DNA from: Bacteroidota bacterium | GTDB lineage: Bacteria; Bacteroidota; Bacteroidia; Bacteroidales; Prolixibacteraceae | Assembly: GCA_030706665.1 (NCBI GenBank) | Contig: JAUZOB010000118.1 | Coordinates: 1 to 9,422, forward strand | Direction of reading: 5' to 3' | Length of the DNA: 9,422 bases | Part shown: piece by piece, positions 1 to 5,835 of the stretch | Numbering within the stretch: position 1 is the stretch's first letter | Layout of the letters: every line of letters starts with the position of its first letter | The notes under the pieces: model-generated | Seen by the model: only the letters and a program-made list of their open reading frames with translations | Database searches by the model: none | What the model was told of the DNA's origin: nothing | Translations under genes and position numbers: made by a program

Positions 1-170
1 AAGATCAAAATGGAACTCTCTATTATAAGGTTAAGAACTCATGGGGCAAGTACAATCTGTATGATGGATATTTTTATGCATCCAAACCATTTGTACGCTA
101 TAAAACCATGTCAATCATGCTTCATAAGGATGCTCTTCCAAAAGCACTTAAGAAAAAATTGGGATTGTAA
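1..170 (+). CDS. C1B-family cysteine aminopeptidase (PepC/bleomycin-hydrolase-like), C-terminal fragment
   Basis: Only the last 55 codons are in the window; the first complete codon begins at base 3 and the stop is TAA at 168-170. The fragment contains YYKVKNSWGKYN, the KNSWG box that carries the catalytic asparagine of papain-fold (C1) peptidases. This is followed by DGYFYASKPFVRYKTMS and a tail ending in KDALPKALKKKLGL. That arrangement, with the Asn box close to the C-terminus and a short basic tail, is what I know from Bacteroidales proteins annotated as aminopeptidase C, which release N-terminal residues from peptides. The catalytic Cys and His and any signal peptide lie upstream and cannot be checked, so location (cytoplasm or periplasm) is open. 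A hairpin terminator follows 18 bases after the stop. The C1 family call is firm; the C1B subfamily is likely. Confidence 0.8.
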   Translation, partial: DQNGTLYYKVKNSWGKYNLYDGYFYASKPFVRYKTMSIMLHKDALPKALKKKLGL

Positions 171-188
171 TTAATCCGATAGTTAATG

Positions 189-229
189 AAAAAGGAGAGG
201 GCGTTTCTAACAACACTCTCTCCTTTTTT
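189..229 (+). terminator. Intrinsic terminator, probably bidirectional
   Basis: Arms AAAAAGGAGAG (189-199) and CTCTCCTTTTT (218-228) pair perfectly over 11 bp, with a G-U pair possible above them, and six T end the right arm. It lies 18 bases after the peptidase stop. On the minus strand the same hairpin is followed by five U, so it can also stop transcription of the convergent gene ending at 315, 86 bases before the hairpin. Confidence 0.85.
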
Positions 230-314
230 ATTTAGAAATTATAAGGATTTTTTACTACGATCTGCTATCTTCGACTTACCTGTAAATCCCTGTATGTTTT
301 AGCTCCTTTCCCTC

Positions 315-1148
315 TTAAAAGATATAATATATTGCAGCCTTTATATCTGCTCCTTTGTAAGTTAATGAGCTTTTATTGGGGGAAGTCTTTGCATTGGCCT
401 TATTTAAAACTTGTTCGGTTTGAAGTTCAAATGCCATCTTTTTATCAGGCGATTTAATCTTTATCCCTAAGGTACAGGCGTGTAATTTATCTCCATCGAT
501 GTGTAAGTTGGTATAACTATAGCTGGGAGTGCCGTTTCCTGAATAAACATATGAATTGAAGAAGCCAGTAATCCAATATTGATCTATTCCCAGTTTTGAG
601 TTATATTCATCGTTCCCTTTTAATAAAATATACTTATAGCCTCCCTGAAGGGACAATGTTAAAGATCTTATTGTTAGAATGTCAACGGAAAGTTTAATCG
701 GGATTGAAAATTTATTGAAATTAAAATTGTATGTATAATATTTGCAGGATCTGAATTCATAATCTGTATTTGAATTTTTGTGACTGACTCTTTGGTAATC
801 CAAACCAAGTATCAGAGCAATATCCTTACTCATTCCTGCCGGATTTACAATAAAGCCTCCGGATATTTCAGGGTCTAATACATCAATAGATGTATTCAAA
901 TTTGGGAATGCATATCTGTCACTGGTCAACCCAAAATGATCTAAAGCCATTCCACCGGCAATGTAAAATTTTACTTTATTCTTACTAAGCTCCTCTAATG
1001 GAAAAGTCATTCCATCAAGATTACTGTATTCCAATTGTGCAATTTTGGAATTATCATTACTCGTATTCGAATTGTTAAAATTTGATCCGAATGTTGGTAC
1101 TGTAAATAGTATCAATGCTGAAAAGAAAAAGAATACTTTGTATTTCAT
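315..1148 (-). CDS. Predicted outer-membrane beta-barrel protein of unknown function
   Basis: The 277-residue product starts with MKYK and a very hydrophobic stretch (FFFFSALILFTVPTFG), a Sec signal peptide probably cleaved near residue 21-22 with no lipobox Cys. After an Asn/Ser-rich linker (residues 22-35), the protein alternates short amphipathic strands rich in Tyr and Phe with polar turns. Examples are KFYIAGGMALDHFG, CKYYTYNFNFNKFSIPIKLS and LTLSLQGGYKYILL. It ends with GADIKAAIYYIF. A terminal aromatic residue on a last amphipathic strand is the usual outer-membrane barrel signature, so insertion in the outer membrane via the Bam machinery is inferred. Eight to ten strands would fit the length. 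I do not recognise a specific family. It stands alone, convergent with the peptidase and divergent from the PAP2 gene. A candidate promoter is at 1186-1216. Confidence 0.72.
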   Translation of the reverse strand: MKYKVFFFFSALILFTVPTFGSNFNNSNTSNDNSKIAQLEYSNLDGMTFPLEELSKNKVKFYIAGGMALDHFGLTSDRYAFPNLNTSIDVLDPEISGGFIVNPAGMSKDIALILGLDYQRVSHKNSNTDYEFRSCKYYTYNFNFNKFSIPIKLSVDILTIRSLTLSLQGGYKYILLKGNDEYNSKLGIDQYWITGFFNSYVYSGNGTPSYSYTNLHIDGDKLHACTLGIKIKSPDKKMAFELQTEQVLNKANAKTSPNKSSLTYKGADIKAAIYYIF

Positions 1149-1185
1149 TTTTTAATATGAGATTGGTTATAGTTTTAGCAGGTTT

Positions 1186-1216
1186 GAAATATAATCTTTC
1201 TTAATTTAAAAATAAA
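1186..1216 (-). promoter_or_regulatory. Candidate Bacteroidota promoter for the beta-barrel gene
   Basis: Read on the minus strand: TTTA (1216-1213), a 19-base spacer, then TATATTTC (1193-1186). The Bacteroidota housekeeping consensus is TTTG-N19/21-TAnnTTTG, so each box has one mismatch and the spacing is exact. It would start transcription about 30-35 bases before the ATG at 1148. In AT-rich DNA such matches arise by chance, so the call is tentative. Confidence 0.35.
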
Positions 1217-1369
1217 GGAAGAGCATTGTATATTTTAGTACTTTTAATAATATTATTTCTACCAGCTTACATTAAGGATTGATCATTACCGGCATGATTT
1301 GATACTTCATACTTGATTTGAATGCTTATTTTGTTTTTTTTTGTTCCCGGTAATTCTTAAAGAATAGAA

Positions 1370-2047
1370 ATGTTGAATAAACGAATAAGCTCGTTACTTA
1401 TTTTCTTGTCTTTGACAATTTGTTTTGCAATTGCAGGGGCTGTTATTTTATGCGCAACGACCTTAACACAGCCAACGGTATGGCTGAATCAATTCTCCAA
1501 AGCATGGTTGGATCCTATAATTGATTCGATAACAGATTTGGGATTAGGTGGCTTCTGGGTAGTCGTAGCAGTATTGCTTCTCTTTTATAGATATTCTTAT
1601 TCTTTAATCCTTCTGACAGATTTAGGATTAGTTGCTCTTTTTACCTATCTATTTAAGGAGATACTTTTCCCGAATTTACCAAGGCCTCTTTTACTGCTGA
1701 ATCTTACAGATCTGACACGCTGGGTAGACGGAGCCGATACCTATTTGCATTCATCATTTCCCTCGGGGCATACAATGACTGCCTTTGCTGTTTGTACTCT
1801 ATTTGCTTATTGGATCGGAAGAAAAGGGTGGGCAATTGTTATATTCTTCTTCGCTTTTATGGTAGGGTTCAGCCGCGTTTATATGTTACAGCATTTTTTA
1901 AGAGACGTATTTTTCGGTGCAATCTATGGAACCGTGATTTCGCTTGTAACAATCTGGTTTTATGATGTTGTTCTCAATATTGAGAACAACAAACTAATTA
2001 ATAAATCTCTTTTGCAATTTATGCCTTTGAGAAAAAAGCTTGATTAA
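1370..2047 (+). CDS. PAP2-superfamily membrane phosphatase (lipid phosphate phosphatase-like)
   Basis: This 225-residue integral membrane protein carries the PAP2 acid-phosphatase signature. Motif 1 is K96...R105-P106 (KEILFPNLPRP). Motif 2 is SSFPSGH at 128-134. Motif 3 is SRVYMLQHFLRD at 168-179, an exact SR-x5-H-x3-D with nucleophile His175 and Asp179. Hydrophobic segments near 8-30, 60-74, 77-94, 136-150, 153-168 and 182-198 fit the six-helix fold, with the active site on the periplasmic face. Family members dephosphorylate phosphatidic acid, undecaprenyl pyrophosphate, sphingoid-base phosphates or lipid A; the substrate cannot be read from sequence. Motif 1 has eight residues between K and RP where six is usual. 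No convincing promoter was found in 1149-1369. The end of the gene overlaps the convergent acyltransferase gene by 4 bases and contains two palindromes. Confidence 0.9.
   Translation: MLNKRISSLLIFLSLTICFAIAGAVILCATTLTQPTVWLNQFSKAWLDPIIDSITDLGLGGFWVVVAVLLLFYRYSYSLILLTDLGLVALFTYLFKEILFPNLPRPLLLLNLTDLTRWVDGADTYLHSSFPSGHTMTAFAVCTLFAYWIGRKGWAIVIFFFAFMVGFSRVYMLQHFLRDVFFGAIYGTVISLVTIWFYDVVLNIENNKLINKSLLQFMPLRKKLD
1966..1991. repeat. Perfect 26-bp palindrome inside the 3' end of the PAP2 gene
   Basis: The arm TGTTGTTCTCAAT (1966-1978) is followed directly by its exact reverse complement (1979-1991), with no spacer. It encodes residues around VVLNIENNK, just after the last membrane helix. Its core TTCTCAA/TTGAGAA recurs in the junction hairpin about 35 bases downstream. 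It could be a dimeric protein-binding site, a cruciform, or part of a 3' RNA structure. Confidence 0.9.
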
Positions 2048-2061
2048 AGCTTTTTCTCAAA
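2026..2061. terminator. Hairpin across the convergent gene junction, possible bidirectional terminator
   Basis: The left arm TTTGAGAAAAAAGCTT (2026-2041) pairs with the right arm AAAGCTTTTTCTCAAA (2046-2061), with one bulged A and a loop of about 4 bases. Each strand reads AAGC/GCTT followed by a run of five or six U. The hairpin contains both stop codons (TAA 2045-2047 on plus, TAA 2046-2044 on minus). The low G+C of the stem makes it a weak terminator on paper, but the symmetric position supports a role in ending both transcripts. Confidence 0.55.
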
Positions 2062-3168
2062 GATGCGATACTTCTTATAGATAACCCCATCAGCTCGGTC
2101 TAACACCGCACGCATACGATGATTCTCTTCCATAACCAAGTGGCTGTCTATTATCTTAAGACCACATTTCTGTGCAGATTCAAAGATCTTATAGGCCAAC
2201 AGCCCGCTCAACCCTGCATTTCTGATATTCTCATTCACGCAACCCAGTAATAGGGTCAACTGTTTGGTCGTTTTAAAAGCACGCAGGATTTTGATAAAAC
2301 CAAATGGGAATAATCTTCCTTTTGCTTTTTTAATCCCCTCGCTGATATCCGGCATGGAAACGATAAAGGCTACAAGTTTTCCATCTTTATCCTTGACAAC
2401 TTTTATATGATTTGCATCAAGAATCGGCAGAAAACGTTCGGCAAATTCATTTGCTTCTTCTTCTGTCAGTGGAGAGAAACCGTAAATATCGCGGTAGGTA
2501 GCATTAATCAGATCGAAGATCGGTTTTACAAAGGGTTTGACTTGACGGGTTTTAGTGAACTCGATAATTTCGTATCCCCGTTGCATGGTTCTTTCATAGA
2601 TCGTTTTATATATCTGGGGAATCTCTTTCGGAACATCCAATCGGTACTGTACCAAATCTACTTTCTTTAAGTATCCGTTTCGCTCGATATGATTTACCAT
2701 GTAAGGGTAGTTACAGTTTGTTACCATTACGGTAACCGGATCATCATATCCATAAACCAAAAAGCCTTGGGGATCTTTATCTGAAAAAGCCAATGGTCCG
2801 ACAATATTATCCATCCCTTTTTCCCTTGCCCAATTCTCTACGGAGGCAATTAGTGCATCATACACTTCTTCGTCATCATAACATTCAATAAAGCAAAACC
2901 TTCCATTGTTCTCATGATGGCCATTGTTGTATAGACGATTGATGATTCCCATGATTCGGCCCACTGGTTTTCCGTCTTTTTCTGCAAGAAACAGAATTGT
3001 ATCGCAGTGTTCGTAGGCAGGATTCTTTTTAGGATCAAATATCTTCCATTCATCAGTATAAAGAGGAGGTAGCCAATTCTTATTATTCTGATGAATCTTT
3101 TCCGGCAGATATATAAATTTACGAAGATCTTTTTTTGTCTTTACTTCGCTAATAATTACTTTTCCCAT
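2044..3168 (-). CDS. Double-GNAT-fold acyltransferase, YghO-like family (possible ceramide-synthase-type N-acyltransferase)
   Basis: This 374-residue soluble protein has no signal peptide. The N-terminal part has a GNAT-like strand pattern (TILFLAEKDGKPVGRIMGI, 57-75). Next comes the block GPLAFSDKDPQGFLVYGYDD (124-143) and NYPYMVNHIERNGYLKK (153-169). The C-terminal half has a second GNAT-like pattern (IKVVKDKDGKLVAFIVSMPD, 255-274) and ends with HLVMEENHRMRAVLDRADG and YKKYRIFEKKL. This block order matches proteins often annotated as GNAT or YghO-like. As I recall, the bacterial ceramide synthase bCerS of Caulobacter is a GNAT-superfamily acyltransferase of this general kind, but I could not align them. 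The gene lies 30 bp after the PAP2_3 gene on the same strand, so it is probably co-transcribed with it. GNAT-type acyl transfer is a firm inference; the N-acyl-sphingoid role is speculative. Confidence 0.75.
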   Translation of the reverse strand: MGKVIISEVKTKKDLRKFIYLPEKIHQNNKNWLPPLYTDEWKIFDPKKNPAYEHCDTILFLAEKDGKPVGRIMGIINRLYNNGHHENNGRFCFIECYDDEEVYDALIASVENWAREKGMDNIVGPLAFSDKDPQGFLVYGYDDPVTVMVTNCNYPYMVNHIERNGYLKKVDLVQYRLDVPKEIPQIYKTIYERTMQRGYEIIEFTKTRQVKPFVKPIFDLINATYRDIYGFSPLTEEEANEFAERFLPILDANHIKVVKDKDGKLVAFIVSMPDISEGIKKAKGRLFPFGFIKILRAFKTTKQLTLLLGCVNENIRNAGLSGLLAYKIFESAQKCGLKIIDSHLVMEENHRMRAVLDRADGVIYKKYRIFEKKL

Positions 3169-3198
3169 AAAATAAAATTCGTTGGTTAATACTTCATT

Positions 3199-4053
3199 TT
3201 ATTCTCCATCTCCTGGTAAATAACGATAGAGTAAATGGCTAATCCATAATATGGACGGAAATACTAAAAACGCCCCTACAACATCAACCAGATAATGTGC
3301 TTTTATATATACTGTTGATAATATCAAAAAAACTACAATCGGTAAAATCCCAAGAAAATATCGATAAGCATATTTTGCCGAAAGGAAAAGGATTATTACC
3401 GATAACCCTACATGCGAACTGGGAAAGGCACCTGTTGGCTGTTCTCCTGATTCTTGAATCGATCGAACCAGATGTTCGAAGATATATCCATTCGGAACAA
3501 CATTATAGGGATATCTAAAATAGAACTGAGGTCCGCAAACCGGAACGATTGCAAAAATTAGATAGAAAAGAAAAAAAGATGATGTGACTAAAAAGATACA
3601 TCGGGTAAGATGTTCAGACTTCTGATAGAATAAGGCGATACAAAAACCTATTATAATCAGATAGTAAGAAAAGTATCCGAAATACATTAGTTCACTAAAC
3701 CAGCTCATTGGCATCAGCCTACTGAACTCAAGGCTTGGTTGACAGCCAAAAATAATCCTTTCTACATGAGAAACGACCGGATCAAGATTTTGAAAGAATA
3801 ATTTATTATAATGGACTGTTTCCTGATAATAATATCCGGTGAGAATTAACGGGTACGCGATTCGAAGTAATCCGGTAAAACGATTGTCCTGTTTTGAATG
3901 CCAGTATATAACGATTATTGCTCCAACCATTGAGAGGAGCCTGACTAAAAGTAACATCCCTGTTTGATTGGGATGCCATCCTCCGCATAAAATGAGGATT
4001 CCGGTTATTATTAAAAAGCCGAAAGTCAGGAAATCAATCTTCTTCAATACCAT
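3199..4053 (-). CDS. PAP2_3/AUR1-like integral membrane protein (lipid phosphatase or phospho-head-group transferase)
   Basis: The 284-residue product has hydrophobic segments near 7-24, 32-51, 63-74, 120-142, 151-172, 215-226, 233-250 and 256-276. The active-site blocks are FAIVPVCGPQFYFRYP (167-182), GAFPSSH (208-214) and STVYIKAHYLVDVVGAF (246-262), with His214, His253 and Asp257 as the expected catalytic residues. The classical K-x6-RP motif is replaced by the P-x-x-GPQ block, as in the PAP2_3 branch that includes yeast inositol phosphorylceramide synthase AUR1. Members either hydrolyse lipid phosphates or move a phospho-head group onto ceramide or diacylglycerol; which applies here is unknown. 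It is the first gene of a two-gene unit with the double-GNAT protein. The ATG at 4053 is preceded by A/T-rich sequence with no clear Shine-Dalgarno site. Confidence 0.82.
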   Translation of the reverse strand: MVLKKIDFLTFGFLIITGILILCGGWHPNQTGMLLLVRLLSMVGAIIVIYWHSKQDNRFTGLLRIAYPLILTGYYYQETVHYNKLFFQNLDPVVSHVERIIFGCQPSLEFSRLMPMSWFSELMYFGYFSYYLIIIGFCIALFYQKSEHLTRCIFLVTSSFFLFYLIFAIVPVCGPQFYFRYPYNVVPNGYIFEHLVRSIQESGEQPTGAFPSSHVGLSVIILFLSAKYAYRYFLGILPIVVFLILSTVYIKAHYLVDVVGAFLVFPSILWISHLLYRYLPGDGE

Positions 4054-4381
4054 TCTTAAAAAAATTGAGTAAATGTAATCGTAAATTCAATTTGTTATTC
4101 TTTTGAAATAAGAAAATATCATGTGATCCCCAAAAAAAGAGACTTAATTAAGAAAATCCATAATATTAATCACACCAATATCTGTTTTTTTAAGCTGATT
4201 ATTATAATTCTTTCAGGAATTGTTTCACCCTGTGAAATTGGCTGGCCAAATTACAATAAAAATGGTGGATTTGAATTTTCGAATATTGTGAAATTAAAAA
4301 AAACAGGACGATTGTCATCAATCGTCCTGTTTTTGGAATGAATAAAAATATTCCAATATCTTACTAATAAATTCGTTGGTG
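4054..4381. other. Intergenic region between the TlpA-like gene and the PAP2_3 operon
   Basis: Both flanking genes run on the minus strand. The right part holds the strong terminator of the TlpA-like gene (4296-4334). The remaining roughly 240 bases should contain the promoter of the PAP2_3-GNAT unit. I found only partial -7 matches (TACATTTA at 4077-4070 on the minus strand) without a -33 box at the right distance. An open frame at 4123-4341 (+) reads into the terminator stem and is not considered a gene. Confidence 0.6.
4296..4334 (-). terminator. Strong intrinsic terminator of the TlpA-like gene
   Basis: A perfect 16-bp stem with a 4-base loop: AAAAACAGGACGATTG (4299-4314), TCAT, CAATCGTCCTGTTTTT (4319-4334). 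On the minus strand the stem runs into eight U (4303-4296), 48 bases after the stop codon at 4382. The plus direction has five U, so it may also act weakly the other way. Confidence 0.93.
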
Positions 4382-5485
4382 CTATTTGATAAGCTCGTTA
4401 AGAGTCTTGATTAAATTTTCTCCCCGAAGGTTCTTGGCAATGATCTTGCCGTTTTTGTCAAGCAATATATTCGAAGGAATAGAATAGATTCCATAAAGAA
4501 CTGCTACTGCATTTTTCCAACCTTGCAGGTCGGAAACGTGATCCCAGGCCAAATGGTCATCTTCGATCGCTTTGATCCAGTTGGATTTATTACTATCCAA
4601 AGAAACTCCCAAAATGGTGAAGTTTTTATCTTTAAAAGTTTGATATGCTTTTACGACATTGGGGTTTTCGCCACGACAAGGAGAACACCACGAAGCCCAA
4701 AAGTCAATGAGAACAAATTTACCTCGCAACGATGATAATGTAAACGGTTTCCCTTCCGGAGTATTTAAGGTAAAGTCAGGAGCCATAATTCCGATTTTGC
4801 TTATGCTTGTAAGTTTTATTTGTGTTTCAATAGCGTTGGCAAAAGAAGAGTTGGTCTTTAAAGCGGGATTGAGAAGTTTAAACAATTCTTCAAGTTTCGA
4901 ATCTGAATACATGAAATAATCTCGGAGTAGCAAAAGGTCCAGCTTTGAATTCGTATTGTTCCGAATGAATTTTTCTGCTTCAGCTGTCATTTTTTTATCG
5001 TATTGCTCCATCTTATTTTCAACTTCTTTCATTTTCGCAGGATCACGATCTCCAGTTCTCTTCAGACCAATGTATTTTTCCATCGCAGCAATGCGAATCG
5101 GATTAGCATCAACTGTATTTTCAATGAATTTATTATATTCTTCGTTGAGAACAGATCCTGTTACTTTGGCTTTATAAAGAGATTTAATGTCGCCGGAAAA
5201 TGTGAGTTTGTCATTTTTCTCCACATAAATCATTCTGTTATCGTAGCCTCTGGTTTTATTCGAAAGAATGAATACTGCAGCAAGATCATTTACCTGGCCT
5301 GTAAGTGTGAACTTGCCATTCTGAAGATCAACACTGTCAGTCTTAGCTGATCGGCCTTCCTGCACTGTGAAATAAATCTTTTTTTCAGCAGAGCCCGACA
5401 TTGTTCCGTTTATCGTAAAACTATTTTGAGCAAAGCTGCTAATAGAGATAGCACTCAATAGCCCTAATACAATCTTTTTAATCAT
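4382..5485 (-). CDS. Periplasmic TlpA/ResA-like thiol-disulfide oxidoreductase with N-terminal DUF4369
   Basis: Residues 1-20 form a Sec signal peptide ending SSFAQ, with cleavage likely around 19-20 and no lipobox. Residues about 22-110 have the DUF4369 pattern (FTINGTMSGSAEKKIYF, DSVDLQNGKFTLTG, RMIYVEKNDKLTFSGD). A charged helical linker covers about 115-225. Residues 230-367 are an AhpC/TSA-thioredoxin domain: MAPDFTLNTPEGKPFTLSSLRGK, then DFWASWCSPC with the CxxC pair at Cys267 and Cys270, and the cis-proline at Pro337 (SIPSNILLD). Such proteins are exported and reduce or exchange disulfides in the periplasm; many Bacteroidota carry several paralogues with unknown clients. The 367-residue length is normal for DUF4369-TlpA fusions. 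It is transcribed alone, divergently from the DUF4838 gene, with a strong terminator behind it. No convincing promoter was found upstream. Confidence 0.9.
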   Translation of the reverse strand: MIKKIVLGLLSAISISSFAQNSFTINGTMSGSAEKKIYFTVQEGRSAKTDSVDLQNGKFTLTGQVNDLAAVFILSNKTRGYDNRMIYVEKNDKLTFSGDIKSLYKAKVTGSVLNEEYNKFIENTVDANPIRIAAMEKYIGLKRTGDRDPAKMKEVENKMEQYDKKMTAEAEKFIRNNTNSKLDLLLLRDYFMYSDSKLEELFKLLNPALKTNSSFANAIETQIKLTSISKIGIMAPDFTLNTPEGKPFTLSSLRGKFVLIDFWASWCSPCRGENPNVVKAYQTFKDKNFTILGVSLDSNKSNWIKAIEDDHLAWDHVSDLQGWKNAVAVLYGIYSIPSNILLDKNGKIIAKNLRGENLIKTLNELIK

Positions 5486-5603
5486 ATGAGTAAGCGTTAA
5501 ATGAATTTTCCAAGATGTTTCACTGCAATTATAAGAATTAAATTTCTGTAACTATAACTTACGATTGTTTTAATCAACAGTTATATTTTTTATCTTTTAG
5601 ATT

Positions 5604-5703
5604 ACTAGTCCTTTACTGTAATAAGTGTAAATTATAAATCAAAGTTTCCTGCCAGGTATTTCATGAAATAATATTCAAAACAAAGCTATCCTGGCAGTTT
5701 TTT
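5604..5703 (+). ncRNA. Candidate small RNA or leader RNA ending in a terminator
   Basis: The terminator at 5649-5703 has no coding gene in front of it on the plus strand. TTTT (5568-5571), a 19-base spacer and TATCTTTT (5591-5598) could be a weak Bacteroidota promoter. A start near 5604 would give a transcript of about 100 nt. The alternative is that the terminator only blocks antisense or readthrough transcription, or acts in a longer leader of the DUF4838 gene. Confidence 0.35.
5649..5703 (+). terminator. Intrinsic terminator with a branched loop, in front of the DUF4838 gene
   Basis: Arms CTGCCAGG (5649-5656) and CCTGGCAG (5690-5697) pair perfectly and are followed by TTTTTT (5698-5703). 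The loop itself starts with the perfect 14-base palindrome TATTTCATGAAATA (5657-5670), so the RNA could fold as a compound hairpin. There is no U run on the minus strand, so the direction is plus. Confidence 0.7.
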
Positions 5704-5713
5704 CAGACAAACT

Positions 5714-5745
5714 TTTGTTTTTAGCGACCTTTAAGATTAACTTTA
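5714..5745 (+). promoter_or_regulatory. Bacteroidota-type promoter for the DUF4838 gene
   Basis: TTTG (5714-5717), a 20-base spacer and TAACTTTA (5738-5745) match the consensus TTTG-N19/21-TAnnTTTG with one mismatch. Transcription would start near 5750-5752, giving a leader of about 85 bases, and would begin almost at the ATG of the short ORF at 5751. It lies 10 bases after the U run of the upstream terminator. Confidence 0.6.
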
Positions 5746-5750
5746 AAAAA

Positions 5751-5834
5751 ATGATGAAGTATGGATTGTTAACAAAGCACCTATTAATGACGGTTTTGTT
5801 GTACCTTTCGAACTTGAAAAAGTTACCAGAATAA
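5751..5834 (+). CDS. Possible 27-residue leader peptide (small ORF) coupled to the DUF4838 gene
   Basis: The frame starts ATGATGAAG after an A-rich run (CTTTAAAAAA) and encodes MMKYGLLTKHLLMTVLL followed by YLSNLKKLPE, ending at TAA 5832-5834. That is one base before the ATG of the next gene at 5836. The product has a hydrophobic middle and basic ends, like a small membrane or leader peptide. The tight stop-start junction would allow translational coupling. If the predicted promoter is right, the message would be nearly leaderless for this ORF. An ORF this short can arise by chance, and I know no family for it. Confidence 0.35.
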   Translation: MMKYGLLTKHLLMTVLLYLSNLKKLPE

Positions 5835-5835
5835 A

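Larger units (their letters stand above)
5486..5835. other. Divergent intergenic region with terminator, promoter and leader ORF
   Basis: This 350-base AT-rich stretch separates the TlpA-like gene (-) from the DUF4838 gene (+). It holds, in order on plus: a weak promoter match (5568-5598), a terminator hairpin (5649-5703), a good promoter match (5714-5745) and a short ORF ending one base before the next start (5751-5834). The part next to the TlpA-like gene (5486-5560) shows nothing I can name. Confidence 0.6.

Noticed and set aside
1298..1333. A promoter for the PAP2 gene (TTTG at 1298 with TTGATTTG at 1313 or TTATTTTG at 1326)
   Set aside because: The spacing between boxes is 11 or 24 bases, not 19-21, so neither pairing is a credible promoter.
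2407..2670. Open frame on plus inside the acyltransferase gene
   Set aside because: It is antisense to a well-supported coding sequence with conserved blocks, and has no family resemblance.
4123..4341. A 72-codon plus-strand frame between the PAP2_3 operon and the TlpA-like gene
   Set aside because: It runs through the terminator stem at 4299-4334, has no recognisable family or composition, and lies in a region better explained as promoter plus terminator.
5003..5350. A 115-codon plus-strand frame opposite the TlpA-like gene
   Set aside because: It is a shadow of the DUF4369-TlpA coding frame; its residues show no domain pattern.
5802..5809. TACCTTTC as a second -7 box close to the DUF4838 start
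   Set aside because: No TTTG-like box lies 19-21 bases upstream, and it sits inside the leader ORF; the 5714-5745 match is better.
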